64,000 nucleotides of DNA from Spirosoma sp. GTDB taxonomy: Bacteria; Bacteroidota; Bacteroidia; Cytophagales; Spirosomataceae. The DNA lies in assembly GCF_026391055.1 (NCBI RefSeq), contig NZ_JAPLET010000017.1, forward strand, positions 62,001 to 126,000. Reading direction: 5' to 3'. Positions 44,454 to 53,507 of this stretch are shown piece by piece (the stretch's first letter is position 1; each line of letters starts with the position of its first letter). A program made the position numbers and the translations under genes. A model generated the notes under the pieces. That model made no database searches. It was not told the DNA's origin and was given only the letters and a program-made list of their open reading frames with translations.

Positions 44454-45419
44454 TTATTTTTTGACTGCGTTGAAGCCAATACCCAGTCGAATACTGGCAA
44501 TGTTCACCTGCTCATTGAGGCTTTGATTGAAGGCGGTATAGCTCAGGTTATTCACGTTCAGAAACTGGTACCGAATGCTGAGGTCCAGCAGTAAAGACCG
44601 GGCCATAATTTCGCAGCCTACGCTGGCCCCGTAGGTGATCGGCATGGCGTTTACCGACTCATTGGCGGGGGTTGGGTGGTTGTCTGACGTTTTGACCGAG
44701 GAGAACAACAGGGTGACACCGCCTTCGGGCATCACGTAAAAACTCCCAACCGGGTAAAATTTAAGGCCAAGCTGAACCGGAATCTGGGTAAGTTTCTTGG
44801 TTTCATAAAATTCCGAAATACTGTTTCGGGTGTATTTCCGAACCAGTTCCCAGCCATAATACCCAGCCGTTGCCGAGACCGCTACCCGCCGGATAAACCG
44901 GTAGTCGAAGCGCAGACTGGCTCCCACATTTTGGGTCATCCCGAATCCGGTGGAGTCGTTTAGCCAGGCTTTGCCTTTGTTGATAAAATCCGGATAATAG
45001 GCAAATTCCGGCCCGATTGTCAGGTGTATTCGGGCAAACCCACCGGGGTTTGTGTAGCTTGCCGAAGGAGCCGAGTCGTTTTCCGACAAAGTCGGTGTCG
45101 GTCGGGTCCTGTCGGGTACGGGTGCTGCCGTTGCGGTGGGTTGGGGCGTCGTCGTGCCCGTTGGTACCTGACCGGCCGGTGGTGTGATGATTTCGGTACT
45201 ACCATCGCTGAATACGATTTTCCAGACCTGAGTCCGGGCAATGGTTTTCTTTAGTTGAGGGGCCGAAGGCTCCATGTACACAATGTCGGTGTCGGTCAAT
45301 TCGTCGATTTTCACGTTGATCGGGCTGCGGTCAAGTTTATAAAGAACATCGGTTTTGGATGTTTGAGCCCATGTCAGGCTGCTAACCAGCAAAAGCCAGC
45401 AAAAGAGAACTATTTTCAT
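44454..45419 (-). CDS. Outer-membrane beta-barrel protein with N-terminal shared motif
   Basis: A 321-residue protein with a signal peptide (MKIVLFCWLLLVSSLTWAQ). Residues ~22-80 show the cluster's shared motif (VKIDELTDTDIVYMEP ... TQVWKIVFSDGSTEII). A Pro/Thr-rich linker (~82-115) leads to a predicted eight-strand barrel (~125-320; SLRFDYRFIRRVAVSATAGY, PVQLGLKFYPVGSFYVMPEG, SLLLDLSIRYQFL), ending in an amphipathic strand. It probably sits in the outer membrane with its N-terminal domain in the periplasm. 13 bases downstream is the vWA gene. Confidence 0.82.
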   Translation of the reverse strand: MKIVLFCWLLLVSSLTWAQTSKTDVLYKLDRSPINVKIDELTDTDIVYMEPSAPQLKKTIARTQVWKIVFSDGSTEIITPPAGQVPTGTTTPQPTATAAPVPDRTRPTPTLSENDSAPSASYTNPGGFARIHLTIGPEFAYYPDFINKGKAWLNDSTGFGMTQNVGASLRFDYRFIRRVAVSATAGYYGWELVRKYTRNSISEFYETKKLTQIPVQLGLKFYPVGSFYVMPEGGVTLLFSSVKTSDNHPTPANESVNAMPITYGASVGCEIMARSLLLDLSIRYQFLNVNNLSYTAFNQSLNEQVNIASIRLGIGFNAVKK

Positions 45420-45431
45420 ACTTGATGGTTG

Positions 45432-45977
45432 TTAAAGCTTGATGCGGAATTTGCCGTTTGTCAGATTGAGGGTCTTCCCGTCGCTGGCTCTGGCGGTGAG
45501 CGATAAAGTGCCCTCGGCATAGCCCGGTGAATTCAGGGCGGTAAATGTAACGGTACTTTCCAGGGCACTGGTCAGCGCATACTCCCGAACAACCGGCGAC
45601 AAAATCGTACCGGCGATGTAGCTTATCTCGCCCGAAACAGCCCCTGTTTTGCTACTGAGCGTGCCTACCTTCGGCTTCTTTACGGTAATCGAAATCAGAT
45701 ACCCTTCCGAGGGAGAAATCTCCAGAATCCCACTCATGTCGAGGTTGTATGACCCCGTTCCGTAATCTTCGTAGGAAGTAACGGGATCCGACCCGATCAA
45801 CTCTTTGCCGTTGATGAACCCGGAGATAAACTCATCGCCCTTTGGCTTAATGGTATCGTCATCGTCGCTTTTCGATCCCGTACATCCCCACAAACAGGAC
45901 GTAAATACCAGAACCAGTACCCGAAGCCACTTAAGAAAACCTACTGTCAAGGAACCAGTTAATCGACCTTGTCGCAT
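45432..45977 (-). CDS. Small lipoprotein of unknown function, first gene of the operon
   Basis: A 181-residue lipoprotein (VLVLVFTSCLWGC lipobox, Cys near 32), followed by an acidic stretch (SKSDDDD) as often seen in surface-exposed Bacteroidota lipoproteins. The remainder (~45-181) is beta-rich and may be a DUF6252-like fold (FISGFINGKELIG); I am not sure of this. It is the first gene of six tightly spaced minus-strand genes; the promoter should lie in 45978-46406. Confidence 0.65.
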   Translation of the reverse strand: MRQGRLTGSLTVGFLKWLRVLVLVFTSCLWGCTGSKSDDDDTIKPKGDEFISGFINGKELIGSDPVTSYEDYGTGSYNLDMSGILEISPSEGYLISITVKKPKVGTLSSKTGAVSGEISYIAGTILSPVVREYALTSALESTVTFTALNSPGYAEGTLSLTARASDGKTLNLTNGKFRIKL

Positions 45978-46406
45978 ACTATCAGCATTTATAAGGTGTG
46001 GAAAATGAATTATGTTATTGTTTTTCGGCGACCTGAGCCCGGGTACTCTTTTGCCTTTTTAGGGCCATGTCTGGTGAGGGGTGGCTCAGACAACAACGTC
46101 AAGGCACTTCTTTTTCATAGTGCGTAATCCATTAAGTTTGATTGAGAACGATTGCCGGTCTCGCAGCAAGTGCCGGGATAGTCGGGTTGGGTTATTCCGG
46201 GGTAACTCAGTAGTAAATGCCCGGCAGCGGGGCTTAAGTAACGGTGAACGATGTTTTTTTTTAGCAACCCCTAAACTCCAGCCTGCCCGGTGGCGCGTTC
46301 CGGCAAAATCATCCTAACGACAGTGTATATACGCAAGCTAAGGGTCAGGGTTTTTAGGGCGTGTCTGTGTTGTCGCTGATGATAGTCGTTTATGTTAAAA
46401 TTCCGG
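45978..46406. other. Intergenic region between the two envelope operons
   Basis: About 430 bases with no supported gene; short open frames here lack family resemblance or ribosome-binding sites. It presumably carries the promoter for 45977-38141 and the end of the caspase unit. No clear stem-loop or -7 motif was seen. Confidence 0.5.
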
Positions 46407-47675
46407 TCAATCGGGACGACGGACGAAAATAAACTCTCCTCCCTCGTCGCCCGATTGCTGAATGTAGCCGTACATGGGCACCTGTTTCAGGCTGCTATTG
46501 TTGATTACGGCCTCCCGCATACTGATAAACAGTTCGCTGGCTGTCAGGTACGGTTTTGTGTTTTCTGTCAGACGCTTGACCAGGTAATCGATGAACACAC
46601 TCTTATCCGGCACGACGGTACTACCCGAACTGGTTATGGCCCTACGGCTGCGTAAACTATAGAGTTTCTCAATGGCTTTCGAGGGTTCTATGGCGGTGCC
46701 CCGTGTCGAAATAAGTTCGCCACTGAAGCAGGCATCCGACACCACCAGTACGTGCTGGCACGGAAACCGCCGGAGTTGATCCCGAATGGTACTGTTGCTG
46801 AGCCAGTCGGCTTCAGAGTCGTTTTCGGCATCGGACGGGAGCCAGTATCCCTGCTGACTTTTCTTTTCCTGCCGCCCATGACCGGCGAAAAAGATCAGCA
46901 AATTATCGTCTTTTCGCAGTTTGTAGGTCAGCTCGTCGAAGGCGCGCAGAATCACTTTCCGGGTCGGGTTGTTGAGGGTGGTGATGTTGCGGTCGGTAAA
47001 CATATACTGACCGATCAGCACCTGTTTAACATTGGCGGCATCCTGAATCGGGAAGGTTAAATCAGGCAGTTTTCTATCGACGTATTCATTCACGCCAATA
47101 ATGAGGGCGTAATATTTTCCTTTAAGCGGGATTGTTCCGGCCTGTTCCGGTTTTTCCGGTACCGTTTCGGGCTGTTGAACAGCAACGGTGGGTTTGGTTT
47201 CGGAAGCCTCTTCATAAAACTGGAACACCCACATATCCTGCTGTTTACCGTCTTTAGTATTAGCCGTTTCTACTTTCAGGTTTCGGCGCTGGTAGAGGTT
47301 CATGAGCCGGCCCGACAGGGTTGTAAACGGTCCCTGGTCCTGAAAATCAAACTTACGGGTTAGCTGAACTTTGAGGTTTGTGGCATGGTCCGGGCTGTGG
47401 GTAACGTAGGTCAGTGAGCCGGTAGCGCAGTAATTAATGGCTTCTTCGTACTCATCGCCAAATACATCGGCCTGTATCCGTCCGTACCGGTAACACGAAA
47501 CGTCCGACGCTTTGTAGGCCCCCCGGTACTCGAAACCATTCGCCCTGAGGATGATGCCCCGCCTGGCGACAGATGCGTTGAACACTTCGAGAACCTGCGC
47601 GATACTCAAATGCTGGGCAGTTGCCAGACCGGGGCAGCTCACCACAAAGCAGTAGATCAGTAGTCGTTTTATCAT
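46407..47675 (-). CDS. Exported caspase-like protease (peptidase C14 family)
   Basis: A 422-residue protein with a signal peptide (MIKRLLIYCFVVSCPGLATAQ). Residues ~22-160 are a separate beta-rich N-terminal domain. After a Pro/Glu linker, the caspase p20-like domain spans ~185-420: YYALIIGVNEYVD start, catalytic His in LLIFFAGHGRQEK (near 272) and catalytic Cys in VLVVSDACFSGEL (near 320). Both are intact, so it should be active with a specificity that cannot be read. Bacterial orthocaspases/metacaspases usually cut after Arg or Lys. Being exported is notable: targets would be in the envelope. Paired with the OmpA/barrel gene 49 bases upstream. Confidence 0.9.
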   Translation of the reverse strand: MIKRLLIYCFVVSCPGLATAQHLSIAQVLEVFNASVARRGIILRANGFEYRGAYKASDVSCYRYGRIQADVFGDEYEEAINYCATGSLTYVTHSPDHATNLKVQLTRKFDFQDQGPFTTLSGRLMNLYQRRNLKVETANTKDGKQQDMWVFQFYEEASETKPTVAVQQPETVPEKPEQAGTIPLKGKYYALIIGVNEYVDRKLPDLTFPIQDAANVKQVLIGQYMFTDRNITTLNNPTRKVILRAFDELTYKLRKDDNLLIFFAGHGRQEKKSQQGYWLPSDAENDSEADWLSNSTIRDQLRRFPCQHVLVVSDACFSGELISTRGTAIEPSKAIEKLYSLRSRRAITSSGSTVVPDKSVFIDYLVKRLTENTKPYLTASELFISMREAVINNSSLKQVPMYGYIQQSGDEGGEFIFVRRPD

Positions 47676-47724
47676 CGGACGGGTACAGGATAGACACGCA
47701 AAGCAATGACATTAGCCCGGCGGG

Positions 47725-48942
47725 CTATTTGAGTACATACCCAACGCGCAGGGCAAACAAGGGCAAAAAACCAGCACCCAAACTATAGTCACTGTCTACC
47801 CCCACGGCGGTCAGGCTTAGCCCAAGGGCGGGCTCCAGCGATATTTTTTTGTTAAAAATCCATTGATACCCGGCAATTCCTCCCAGTTGAACGATGGATA
47901 AACGGTCGACATAGCCATCTAAAGCCCTGTCACTCAACTGCCAGTACAATACGGTTGGCGCTACCCAGAAACCTTCCGGAGCCGATTTGGGACTGTCTTT
48001 GATAAGTCCGTAAAACCGGTACTCCCCTTTCAGCCCAAGGGCCGTTACGCCCAGCCCCAGGCTGTAGAGACTAATTGATCCGTAAAGGGAGTGCTTGTTG
48101 TTCAGCACATGCTCATAACCAAAATTAGACAGGGGGGCATACTTAATAATAGACCTGACCGTCCCGGTGGATTCGACCCTCGCCGTTGGCTCAACAACCG
48201 TTTGTTTGACCTCCCGGGATTCGGCAGGGGATCGGGTATCTCCGCCATTTCCTGATCCACTGAGGACAATCGCATCGGGCCGCCGACGGCTGCCGTCCGG
48301 ATACTCGATGTAGTCGATGCCCGATACGGGTACCTTCATTAAGGGTGCACCGGCATTCTGGCGGTAACTGATCGTTCGGCCATCGGCACTCACAACCACA
48401 TAGGTGGCGGCTATTTTCCGACCGCTTTTGGTCGTCAGGTTGTATACGTCGCTGGTCAGACCGATGAATTTCATTTCGACCCGGCGGTTCTGCGCCCGTC
48501 CTTCTTCGGTTTTGTTATCGGCAATGGCCTGGGTGCTGCCATAGCCAACGGCCCTGATCCGGCTGGTGAGTATGCCTTTGCTGATCACATAGCGCATGGT
48601 GGAAGCCGCCCGTTCCTGCGACAGTTTTACGTTGGCTTGTTTATCGCCTACATTATCGGTGTGGCCCCCAATTTCCATCACGACCGTTGGCATCCTGGTC
48701 AAAAACGTGGCAATGGTATCCAGGTATTGTTTATCGCCCGGCGTCAACTGGCTGGTCCCACTCACATAATGAATAGTCCTCAGCCTCAGCTTTTTATCTT
48801 TAACAGCCTCATAGCCGTTGGTTTCCAGCTCTTTAATAACATCATCCAGCTCGGAGTGCCGCGATGCGCTGGGGGCCTGGGCCGGGGCCGTATGGGCACT
48901 GATCCAGATCAGAAAAAAAACAAGTAGTTGTGTTGGTTTCAT
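47725..48942 (-). CDS. OmpA-domain protein with shared motif and C-terminal beta-barrel
   Basis: A 405-residue outer-membrane protein; the ATG at 48942 gives the signal MKPTQLLVFFLIWISAHTAPA. The OmpA domain is N-terminal (~50-155: TIHYVSGTSQLTPGDKQYL, VVMEIGGHTDNVGDKQANVKLSQERAAS, QNRRVEMKFI). It is followed by the cluster's shared motif (~165-215, VPVSGIDYIEYPDGSRRR). The rest (~275-405) is a beta-barrel with final strand FALRVGYVLK. This order is the reverse of classical OmpA (barrel then OmpA domain). It is co-transcribed with the caspase gene and could anchor it near the peptidoglycan. Confidence 0.87.
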   Translation of the reverse strand: MKPTQLLVFFLIWISAHTAPAQAPSASRHSELDDVIKELETNGYEAVKDKKLRLRTIHYVSGTSQLTPGDKQYLDTIATFLTRMPTVVMEIGGHTDNVGDKQANVKLSQERAASTMRYVISKGILTSRIRAVGYGSTQAIADNKTEEGRAQNRRVEMKFIGLTSDVYNLTTKSGRKIAATYVVVSADGRTISYRQNAGAPLMKVPVSGIDYIEYPDGSRRRPDAIVLSGSGNGGDTRSPAESREVKQTVVEPTARVESTGTVRSIIKYAPLSNFGYEHVLNNKHSLYGSISLYSLGLGVTALGLKGEYRFYGLIKDSPKSAPEGFWVAPTVLYWQLSDRALDGYVDRLSIVQLGGIAGYQWIFNKKISLEPALGLSLTAVGVDSDYSLGAGFLPLFALRVGYVLK

Positions 48943-49119
48943 ATCCGTCAGGGTAAGTGGAAGAGGTTGACAAAAATGCATGGGTAAGCATTCATAAAAT
49001 GATGTGGATAGATGGGTAAAATATCAAGTGTGGATAGAAGTAAGCCTGTTAACATAGGTATATGTCCGGCCAGACCGAAATGTCACGCTAGAGGCAGAGA
49101 AATTTTTTATTTTTTTTCA

Positions 49120-49160
49120 CAGCCGCTGTAAATATCCTCCCAGGGCATTTACAGCGGCTG
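49120..49160. repeat. Inverted repeat upstream of the OmpA/caspase unit
   Basis: CAGCCGCTGTAAAT pairs with its complement (14 bp) around a 13-base loop, next to a T-rich tract at 49101-49118. It lies in the 263-base gap between 48942 and 49206. The T-run is on the wrong side for a standard minus-strand terminator of the gene at 49206, so its role is unclear. Confidence 0.5.
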
Positions 49161-49205
49161 CAACCCGGGCAGGCAACCGGACAGAAACGGTTGGTTCGTT
49201 ACAAC

Positions 49206-49889
49206 CTAGCGAGTAAGCTGACTGACGGCCTCCCGCATCGGCACCCCAATTCGGCCACCCGCGTCGGTAGTGGCCAGCTTATCGCCGTCGAGCCAGATAC
49301 GACCCGTGTTGACCGGGATAAGCGTTTGATCGCCCGCATCGCCGGTTTTTTCTTTCACCACGAATGCGTATTGAAAATTACGGATGCCCCCGGCGGTTAC
49401 CTCACCCGATATAATAGACACTGTTTTGTAGGGCACTCCGCGAGCGATACCGGTATCTTCCGAAAAAATGGTAAACAACGTACCGTTTCCCGCAACAAAG
49501 GCCCCTTTGCCCGTGCCCGTGTCGGAACTATAATTGGTGTAGTCGTACGAAATGGCGTTGGTCGTGTTCTGGCCATAAAATTTGTAGACATAGTCATTGA
49601 TTACATCGCCTGCCTCAAACGAGTCATCTGATCCGTACGGACTCAGGAGTGTGTAGGGCGAGGCCCGAAAGGTGCCGTTAAGCTTAGGGGGCACCTTCCC
49701 TTCGTTGATAACCATGCCCCGCGAGCGCAGGTCGTTGATAATGGCATCCGGTACAATTTTCCGGATGTCGGCAGAAAAACCTCTGGTCGGGTCGTCGGCC
49801 ACTACGGTTTCTTTCTGGCAGGAAGTAAGTACGCCAACAGACAACGTCATGGCGGTGAGCAGGGTGCGGAAGCGAGTTGTTGTTTTCAT
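49206..49889 (-). CDS. Lipoprotein of unknown function
   Basis: A 227-residue lipoprotein (MKTTTRFRTLLTAMTLSVGVLTSC; Cys 24). A short helical part (DIRKIVPDAIINDLRSRGM near 40) is followed by a beta-rich domain with many Tyr and Gly (FGQ/YGQNTTNAISYDYTNY, then IISGEVTAGGIRNFQYAFVV). The pattern is common for Bacteroidota surface lipoproteins, but I cannot assign a family. It lies upstream of the caspase/OmpA pair and divergent from the M48 protease. Confidence 0.7.
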   Translation of the reverse strand: MKTTTRFRTLLTAMTLSVGVLTSCQKETVVADDPTRGFSADIRKIVPDAIINDLRSRGMVINEGKVPPKLNGTFRASPYTLLSPYGSDDSFEAGDVINDYVYKFYGQNTTNAISYDYTNYSSDTGTGKGAFVAGNGTLFTIFSEDTGIARGVPYKTVSIISGEVTAGGIRNFQYAFVVKEKTGDAGDQTLIPVNTGRIWLDGDKLATTDAGGRIGVPMREAVSQLTR

Positions 49890-50083
49890 AAAAAGAATTG
49901 GATGAGCTGGTTTGTGTTTTCCGGTGAAGTGAAGCGAACTACCGCGTCCGCCTGACAGAAGTGTATGTTTGGGCGGGTAGAGATGTCATGCCTTAACCCG
50001 AAAAATTATCACTCTTTTTTACCGTGACCGTTGCCATGACGTTTCGGCGGGAATAACTCGGATAAACGTTTACTCAGGCTATC

Positions 50084-51709
50084 ATGAAGACCACAGGTTT
50101 TGGCAAACGCCTTCTCGTTGGAGTAGGCTGTCTGCTGGCGCGCACACAACAGGCCGACGCCCAGGCAGTGCACCATAAATACCGGGTTACGCAGCAGCTT
50201 TGCGCGCAGTTAGCGACCGCTTTTGGCGAACATCGGATGCCCAGACTAACCCTGATTACGAACCCGGCCAGTCAGCGTATTGCGCAGTTTGTACCCAGGC
50301 CCGAAGCAGAACTGTTTCTGGATGAGAAACTCTATGACATTTGCCGGGGCTTTGGCCCCGATTCGCTGGCGGCCCTGTCCATTGTACTGGCTCACGAACT
50401 CACACACTATTACGGCAAACATGCCGATTGGTTCGGGTTTGCGCAGTTGATGAAACACCAGCAACCCAGCTCGGCGCAGGCCGAACAAACGGAGGTTCTG
50501 GAAGCACAGGCCGACATTCAGGGCGTGTACCGGGCTTTTCTGGCGGGTTACGATAGCTACCGGCTGGCAAAACCCCTCTACACGGCCATTTATAGCGCCT
50601 ATCATTTACCCGACCGGATGGCCGGTTACCCAAGCCGGGATGAACGTATCCGGATGATGGACGATCAGGCCCGTAAAGCCAGTACCCTGGCTATGGCTTT
50701 TGAAACAGGTCTCTTTTTTCTGCTCAAACAGGAGTACGTGGTAGCCCAGCGCTGTTTCGAATTTGTGTCGGACGAAATCCCTACCAAAGAGTTACTGAAC
50801 AATAGGGGGTTGTGTCAACTTCTGCGGGCGGCACAGGTGATGAGCCCGCGTGACATACCGTTTCGTTACCCCGTCGACGTGGAGACCAGTAATCGCTTAC
50901 GCCCGTCCAGCCAGCGGGGCGATGAGGGAAACCAGGTGGATTTGCTCAAACAGGCCATTGCCAATTTCCAGCAGGCTATCGATCTGGACGAAACCTACAC
51001 AACGGCCTACATCAATCAGGCATCGGCGTTGTCGATACTTGGGCGTACGGGCACGGCCAAAGAAACAATAGACCAACTGGCAGCAGTACTTCGCCAAACC
51101 AACGTACAGCTGCCGTCCAATGCACGGCTGGTTCGGGGTATTGCACTGGTAGAGAGTGGTGATTCAAACAGAGGTTTGTCGGAACTGGAAAAATGCCAGG
51201 GAGCTTATGAACTGGCGTACAACCTGGAGGTTGCCCGGCAATATACCCGGCTCACAACCCAGTCGGCCGAAACAGCGGTCGAAACACTCGCCCAGATAGC
51301 CAGCCACCATACACCACCAACGGACACACGGCTGTTAAGTCCGGAAACGGGTCAGGGGGACCTTCGGTTACCCTTTGCCGGTACAACGTCTTTCGACGAG
51401 CGGCTGTCTATTCCTCAGCCGGACCTTGTACGAATCCAGTGCCGCCGGACAGCCGACGGCACACGCTATCAGATTGGCCTGGCGGCTGGCCGCTACCAGG
51501 TCATTTGTTCACAGCCCGGCGGTGCCGGCCGGAGTAGGCTGGGCATTAAATCCGGCGACACCATCCAGCAGTTGATCCAGCTCTATGGTGAACCCCAGCG
51601 ACGTGTGTCGGCCAACACGCTCACGTACTATTGCTATGACACGGCCAATTTTTTCGTGGCCATACAGCACCAAACCGTTAAAAACTGGTTCATCTACACA
51701 GCCAATTGA
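50084..51709 (+). CDS. M48-type metalloprotease with TPR-like repeats
   Basis: A 541-residue protein with an N-terminal signal-like segment (RLLVGVGCLLARTQQADAQA). The protease core (~30-200) holds the zinc motif LAHELTHYYGKHADW (HELTH near 105) and a downstream EAQADIQGVYRAF (Glu/Asp third ligand, M48 type). Residues ~205-400 contain TPR-like helical units (AIANFQQAIDLDETYTTAYINQASAL). The last ~100 residues carry a PDZ-like or SH3-like part (SRLGIKSGDTIQQLIQLYGEPQRRV). Such proteins (BepA/YfgC-like) degrade or assemble outer-membrane proteins. It is divergent from the lipoprotein gene and ends in a good terminator. Confidence 0.87.
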   Translation: MKTTGFGKRLLVGVGCLLARTQQADAQAVHHKYRVTQQLCAQLATAFGEHRMPRLTLITNPASQRIAQFVPRPEAELFLDEKLYDICRGFGPDSLAALSIVLAHELTHYYGKHADWFGFAQLMKHQQPSSAQAEQTEVLEAQADIQGVYRAFLAGYDSYRLAKPLYTAIYSAYHLPDRMAGYPSRDERIRMMDDQARKASTLAMAFETGLFFLLKQEYVVAQRCFEFVSDEIPTKELLNNRGLCQLLRAAQVMSPRDIPFRYPVDVETSNRLRPSSQRGDEGNQVDLLKQAIANFQQAIDLDETYTTAYINQASALSILGRTGTAKETIDQLAAVLRQTNVQLPSNARLVRGIALVESGDSNRGLSELEKCQGAYELAYNLEVARQYTRLTTQSAETAVETLAQIASHHTPPTDTRLLSPETGQGDLRLPFAGTTSFDERLSIPQPDLVRIQCRRTADGTRYQIGLAAGRYQVICSQPGGAGRSRLGIKSGDTIQQLIQLYGEPQRRVSANTLTYYCYDTANFFVAIQHQTVKNWFIYTAN

Positions 51710-51719
51710 GGACATCAAC

Positions 51720-51754
51720 ATGGGGTTTGGGTCAAGCTCCAGCCCAAACCCCAT
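51720..51754 (+). terminator. Terminator after the M48 gene
   Basis: ATGGGGTTTGGG pairs perfectly (12 bp) with CCCAAACCCCAT around an 11-base loop. TTTTTT follows at 51762-51768. Confidence 0.8.
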
Positions 51755-51775
51755 CGCTACCGTTTTTTCAGTTTT

Positions 51776-52627
51776 CTATTTTGGAAGGGTACTAGCTGGC
51801 TCCCTCCGGAGCGGCTCCCTGCCTTGTAGGCCCCGGATAACTTCGTAGCGGATTTGGCCCGAAATCAGGTAATACGTGTCGGTTGAGCGGTTATACACCA
51901 GCGACCAGGCTGGTTTGGCGGCTGGCAGCACGGGCATAAATACCCGGAGTGTATCCTGAAATTCGTAGGCAGCGGTTGGACCAGTCTCAAAAATAACCGT
52001 CCGATACTCGCGGTCTTTCCGGCCTTTACCAAAGCCCAGGCGGATATCGTCTGTTTCGTAATAAGGCAAGCGGGAAGGCCCCTTTAGCCGGGCTGCTTTA
52101 CCGGATTGTGCAACGGGGTCTATGGGGTGCGGTACGGGTAGGCGTGGCGACTCTGCCGGGTCGTTTTGTGGTGAACCGGCGGTGGGCAACGGGCTCTTTA
52201 TCGAATCTTCAATGCCCGTTGCAATAGGCTTGGGATCGTAGCGGGAAAGTTTCCACCAGACTACGGCTCCCAGGAGTACGGTAAGCACAATACCAGCCGC
52301 CACCCGAAACCAGCTTTGCCGCCACAGCGGAATAACCGGCGGAGCATCGGACGAAACATCGTGCTGACCGGCGTTTCCGAGTGCCATGATCGGTATTTGG
52401 GTGCCTTCGTTCGCAGCCGCCTGCTCCGATTCGAAGCCATCAAACATGTCCAGCAACTCCTTTCGACGTTTGAGCCGCACCTGTGTGGTCAGCATTTCCT
52501 GAAAATCAAACTCCTGCCGAAAGGCCTCGTCCTCCTGCCGAAGCTGCTGTACACGGGCCTCGCTGGCGGCATCCAGTTCGTTCAGCAACGATTTTTCTAT
52601 CAATTCATCGCGTTCAGCGTCAGTCAT
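51776..52627 (-). CDS. Single-pass membrane protein, probable anti-sigma-type partner
   Basis: A 283-residue protein: a helical, acidic cytoplasmic part (~1-85; ERDELIEKSLLNELDAASEARVQQLRQEDEAF), one transmembrane helix (~108-128; WFRVAAGIVLTVLLGAVVWW), a Pro-rich stretch and a beta-rich outer part. It is encoded 52 bases after an ECF sigma factor on the same strand. The layout matches an anti-sigma factor or its membrane regulator, though I see no zinc-binding HxxxCxxC motif. Function by position; moderate confidence. Confidence 0.65.
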   Translation of the reverse strand: MTDAERDELIEKSLLNELDAASEARVQQLRQEDEAFRQEFDFQEMLTTQVRLKRRKELLDMFDGFESEQAAANEGTQIPIMALGNAGQHDVSSDAPPVIPLWRQSWFRVAAGIVLTVLLGAVVWWKLSRYDPKPIATGIEDSIKSPLPTAGSPQNDPAESPRLPVPHPIDPVAQSGKAARLKGPSRLPYYETDDIRLGFGKGRKDREYRTVIFETGPTAAYEFQDTLRVFMPVLPAAKPAWSLVYNRSTDTYYLISGQIRYEVIRGLQGREPLRREPASTLPK

Positions 52628-52679
52628 AGTTTTCGTTAATGAGGGTATTTGGATGTATACGACAGTACAACAAAGCGGG

Positions 52680-53315
52680 TCATTGCCCCCAGCCCATAGT
52701 CAGCAGGATTGACTTGACTTTCTTTTTGCAATCTCCCACCTGATTGCGCACCGACCCATGCGACAAGTTCAGTCGATCAGCAATTTCCTGATCATTGAAA
52801 CCATCCCAGTAGCGCATCCGGAATATATCGGCGCAGTGTTTGAGGGGTATCTGCGCGAGTGCCTTCTGCACCATCAGATCGGCCTCTTCGGGATTCAGCG
52901 CAAAGCGGGGGTCGTCTTCTAGGGCAAGGTTCAGGAGGGCGAGTTCCATTTCGTCAATATCATCACCGGTCAGGTTAGGCCGGTTCACCGGCGAGTCGAA
53001 ACCTATACTTATGCGGCTCGCTTCCTTCGTTTTTTCGGTCCAGTAGGCCTGTAGTTTTTTGATGGCTACCCCCGTAAGGTAGGTCGACAGTTTACTCGTC
53101 AAGACAAGTTTGTGCTTCTGGGCGTCCAGAAAGACCATGGTATCCTGATAAATCTCATGAGCCACCTCGGCCGAAGCACCCCGGCCGCGCAGGTAATGAA
53201 TCACCTTTCGGCGATTCGTATTGTACACCTGACGCCAGGCCCCCTGGTCGTCGGCACGTAACCCGTCCAGCAACTGTTTATCACTGAGTTCGGGCAAACT
53301 ATTTCCCTGATTCAT
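52680..53315 (-). CDS. ECF-type RNA polymerase sigma factor
   Basis: A 211-residue sigma-70 family factor. Region 2 spans ~25-100 (HEIYQDTMVFLDAQ, a diverged 'DxxQDxF' segment). Region 4 spans ~145-205 (ALAQIPLKHCADIFRMRYWDGFNDQEIADRL, with HTH LSHGSVRNQVGDCKKKV). It would redirect RNA polymerase to its own promoters, probably under the control of the membrane protein encoded directly downstream. Distinct from the second ECF factor at 54025; the two sigma units point away from each other around a small lipoprotein gene. Confidence 0.88.
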   Translation of the reverse strand: MNQGNSLPELSDKQLLDGLRADDQGAWRQVYNTNRRKVIHYLRGRGASAEVAHEIYQDTMVFLDAQKHKLVLTSKLSTYLTGVAIKKLQAYWTEKTKEASRISIGFDSPVNRPNLTGDDIDEMELALLNLALEDDPRFALNPEEADLMVQKALAQIPLKHCADIFRMRYWDGFNDQEIADRLNLSHGSVRNQVGDCKKKVKSILLTMGWGQ

Positions 53316-53340
53316 AGGAAAGTATAAGGAGTGGATGGCC

Positions 53341-53348
53341 CAAATATA
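53341..53348 (-). promoter_or_regulatory. Possible -7 element for the ECF sigma gene
   Basis: On the minus strand TATATTTG matches TAnnTTTG, 26 bases upstream of the sigma factor ATG at 53315. No convincing -33 element is visible. Confidence 0.4.
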
Positions 53349-53448
53349 TCACCTTATGCCTTTCAGTAGTCGTGATCAGAAGAAAAGTTATCACCGGCGG
53401 TCGGCAACGGCTGGTTTTTATCGGCCCGACAATCAGGCTCCTGCTGCC

Positions 53449-53498
53449 GTAAACGCACAAAGTCCTTCCTGCTGCCGGGAAGGACTTTGTGCGTTTAC
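53449..53498 (-). terminator. Long stem-loop after the repeat lipoprotein gene
   Basis: A perfect 21-bp stem (53449-53469 with 53478-53498) around an 8-base loop, starting 9 bases beyond the lipoprotein stop at 53508. Likely its terminator and a barrier before the sigma gene. Confidence 0.75.
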
Positions 53499-53507
53499 TC
53501 GCCGGGG

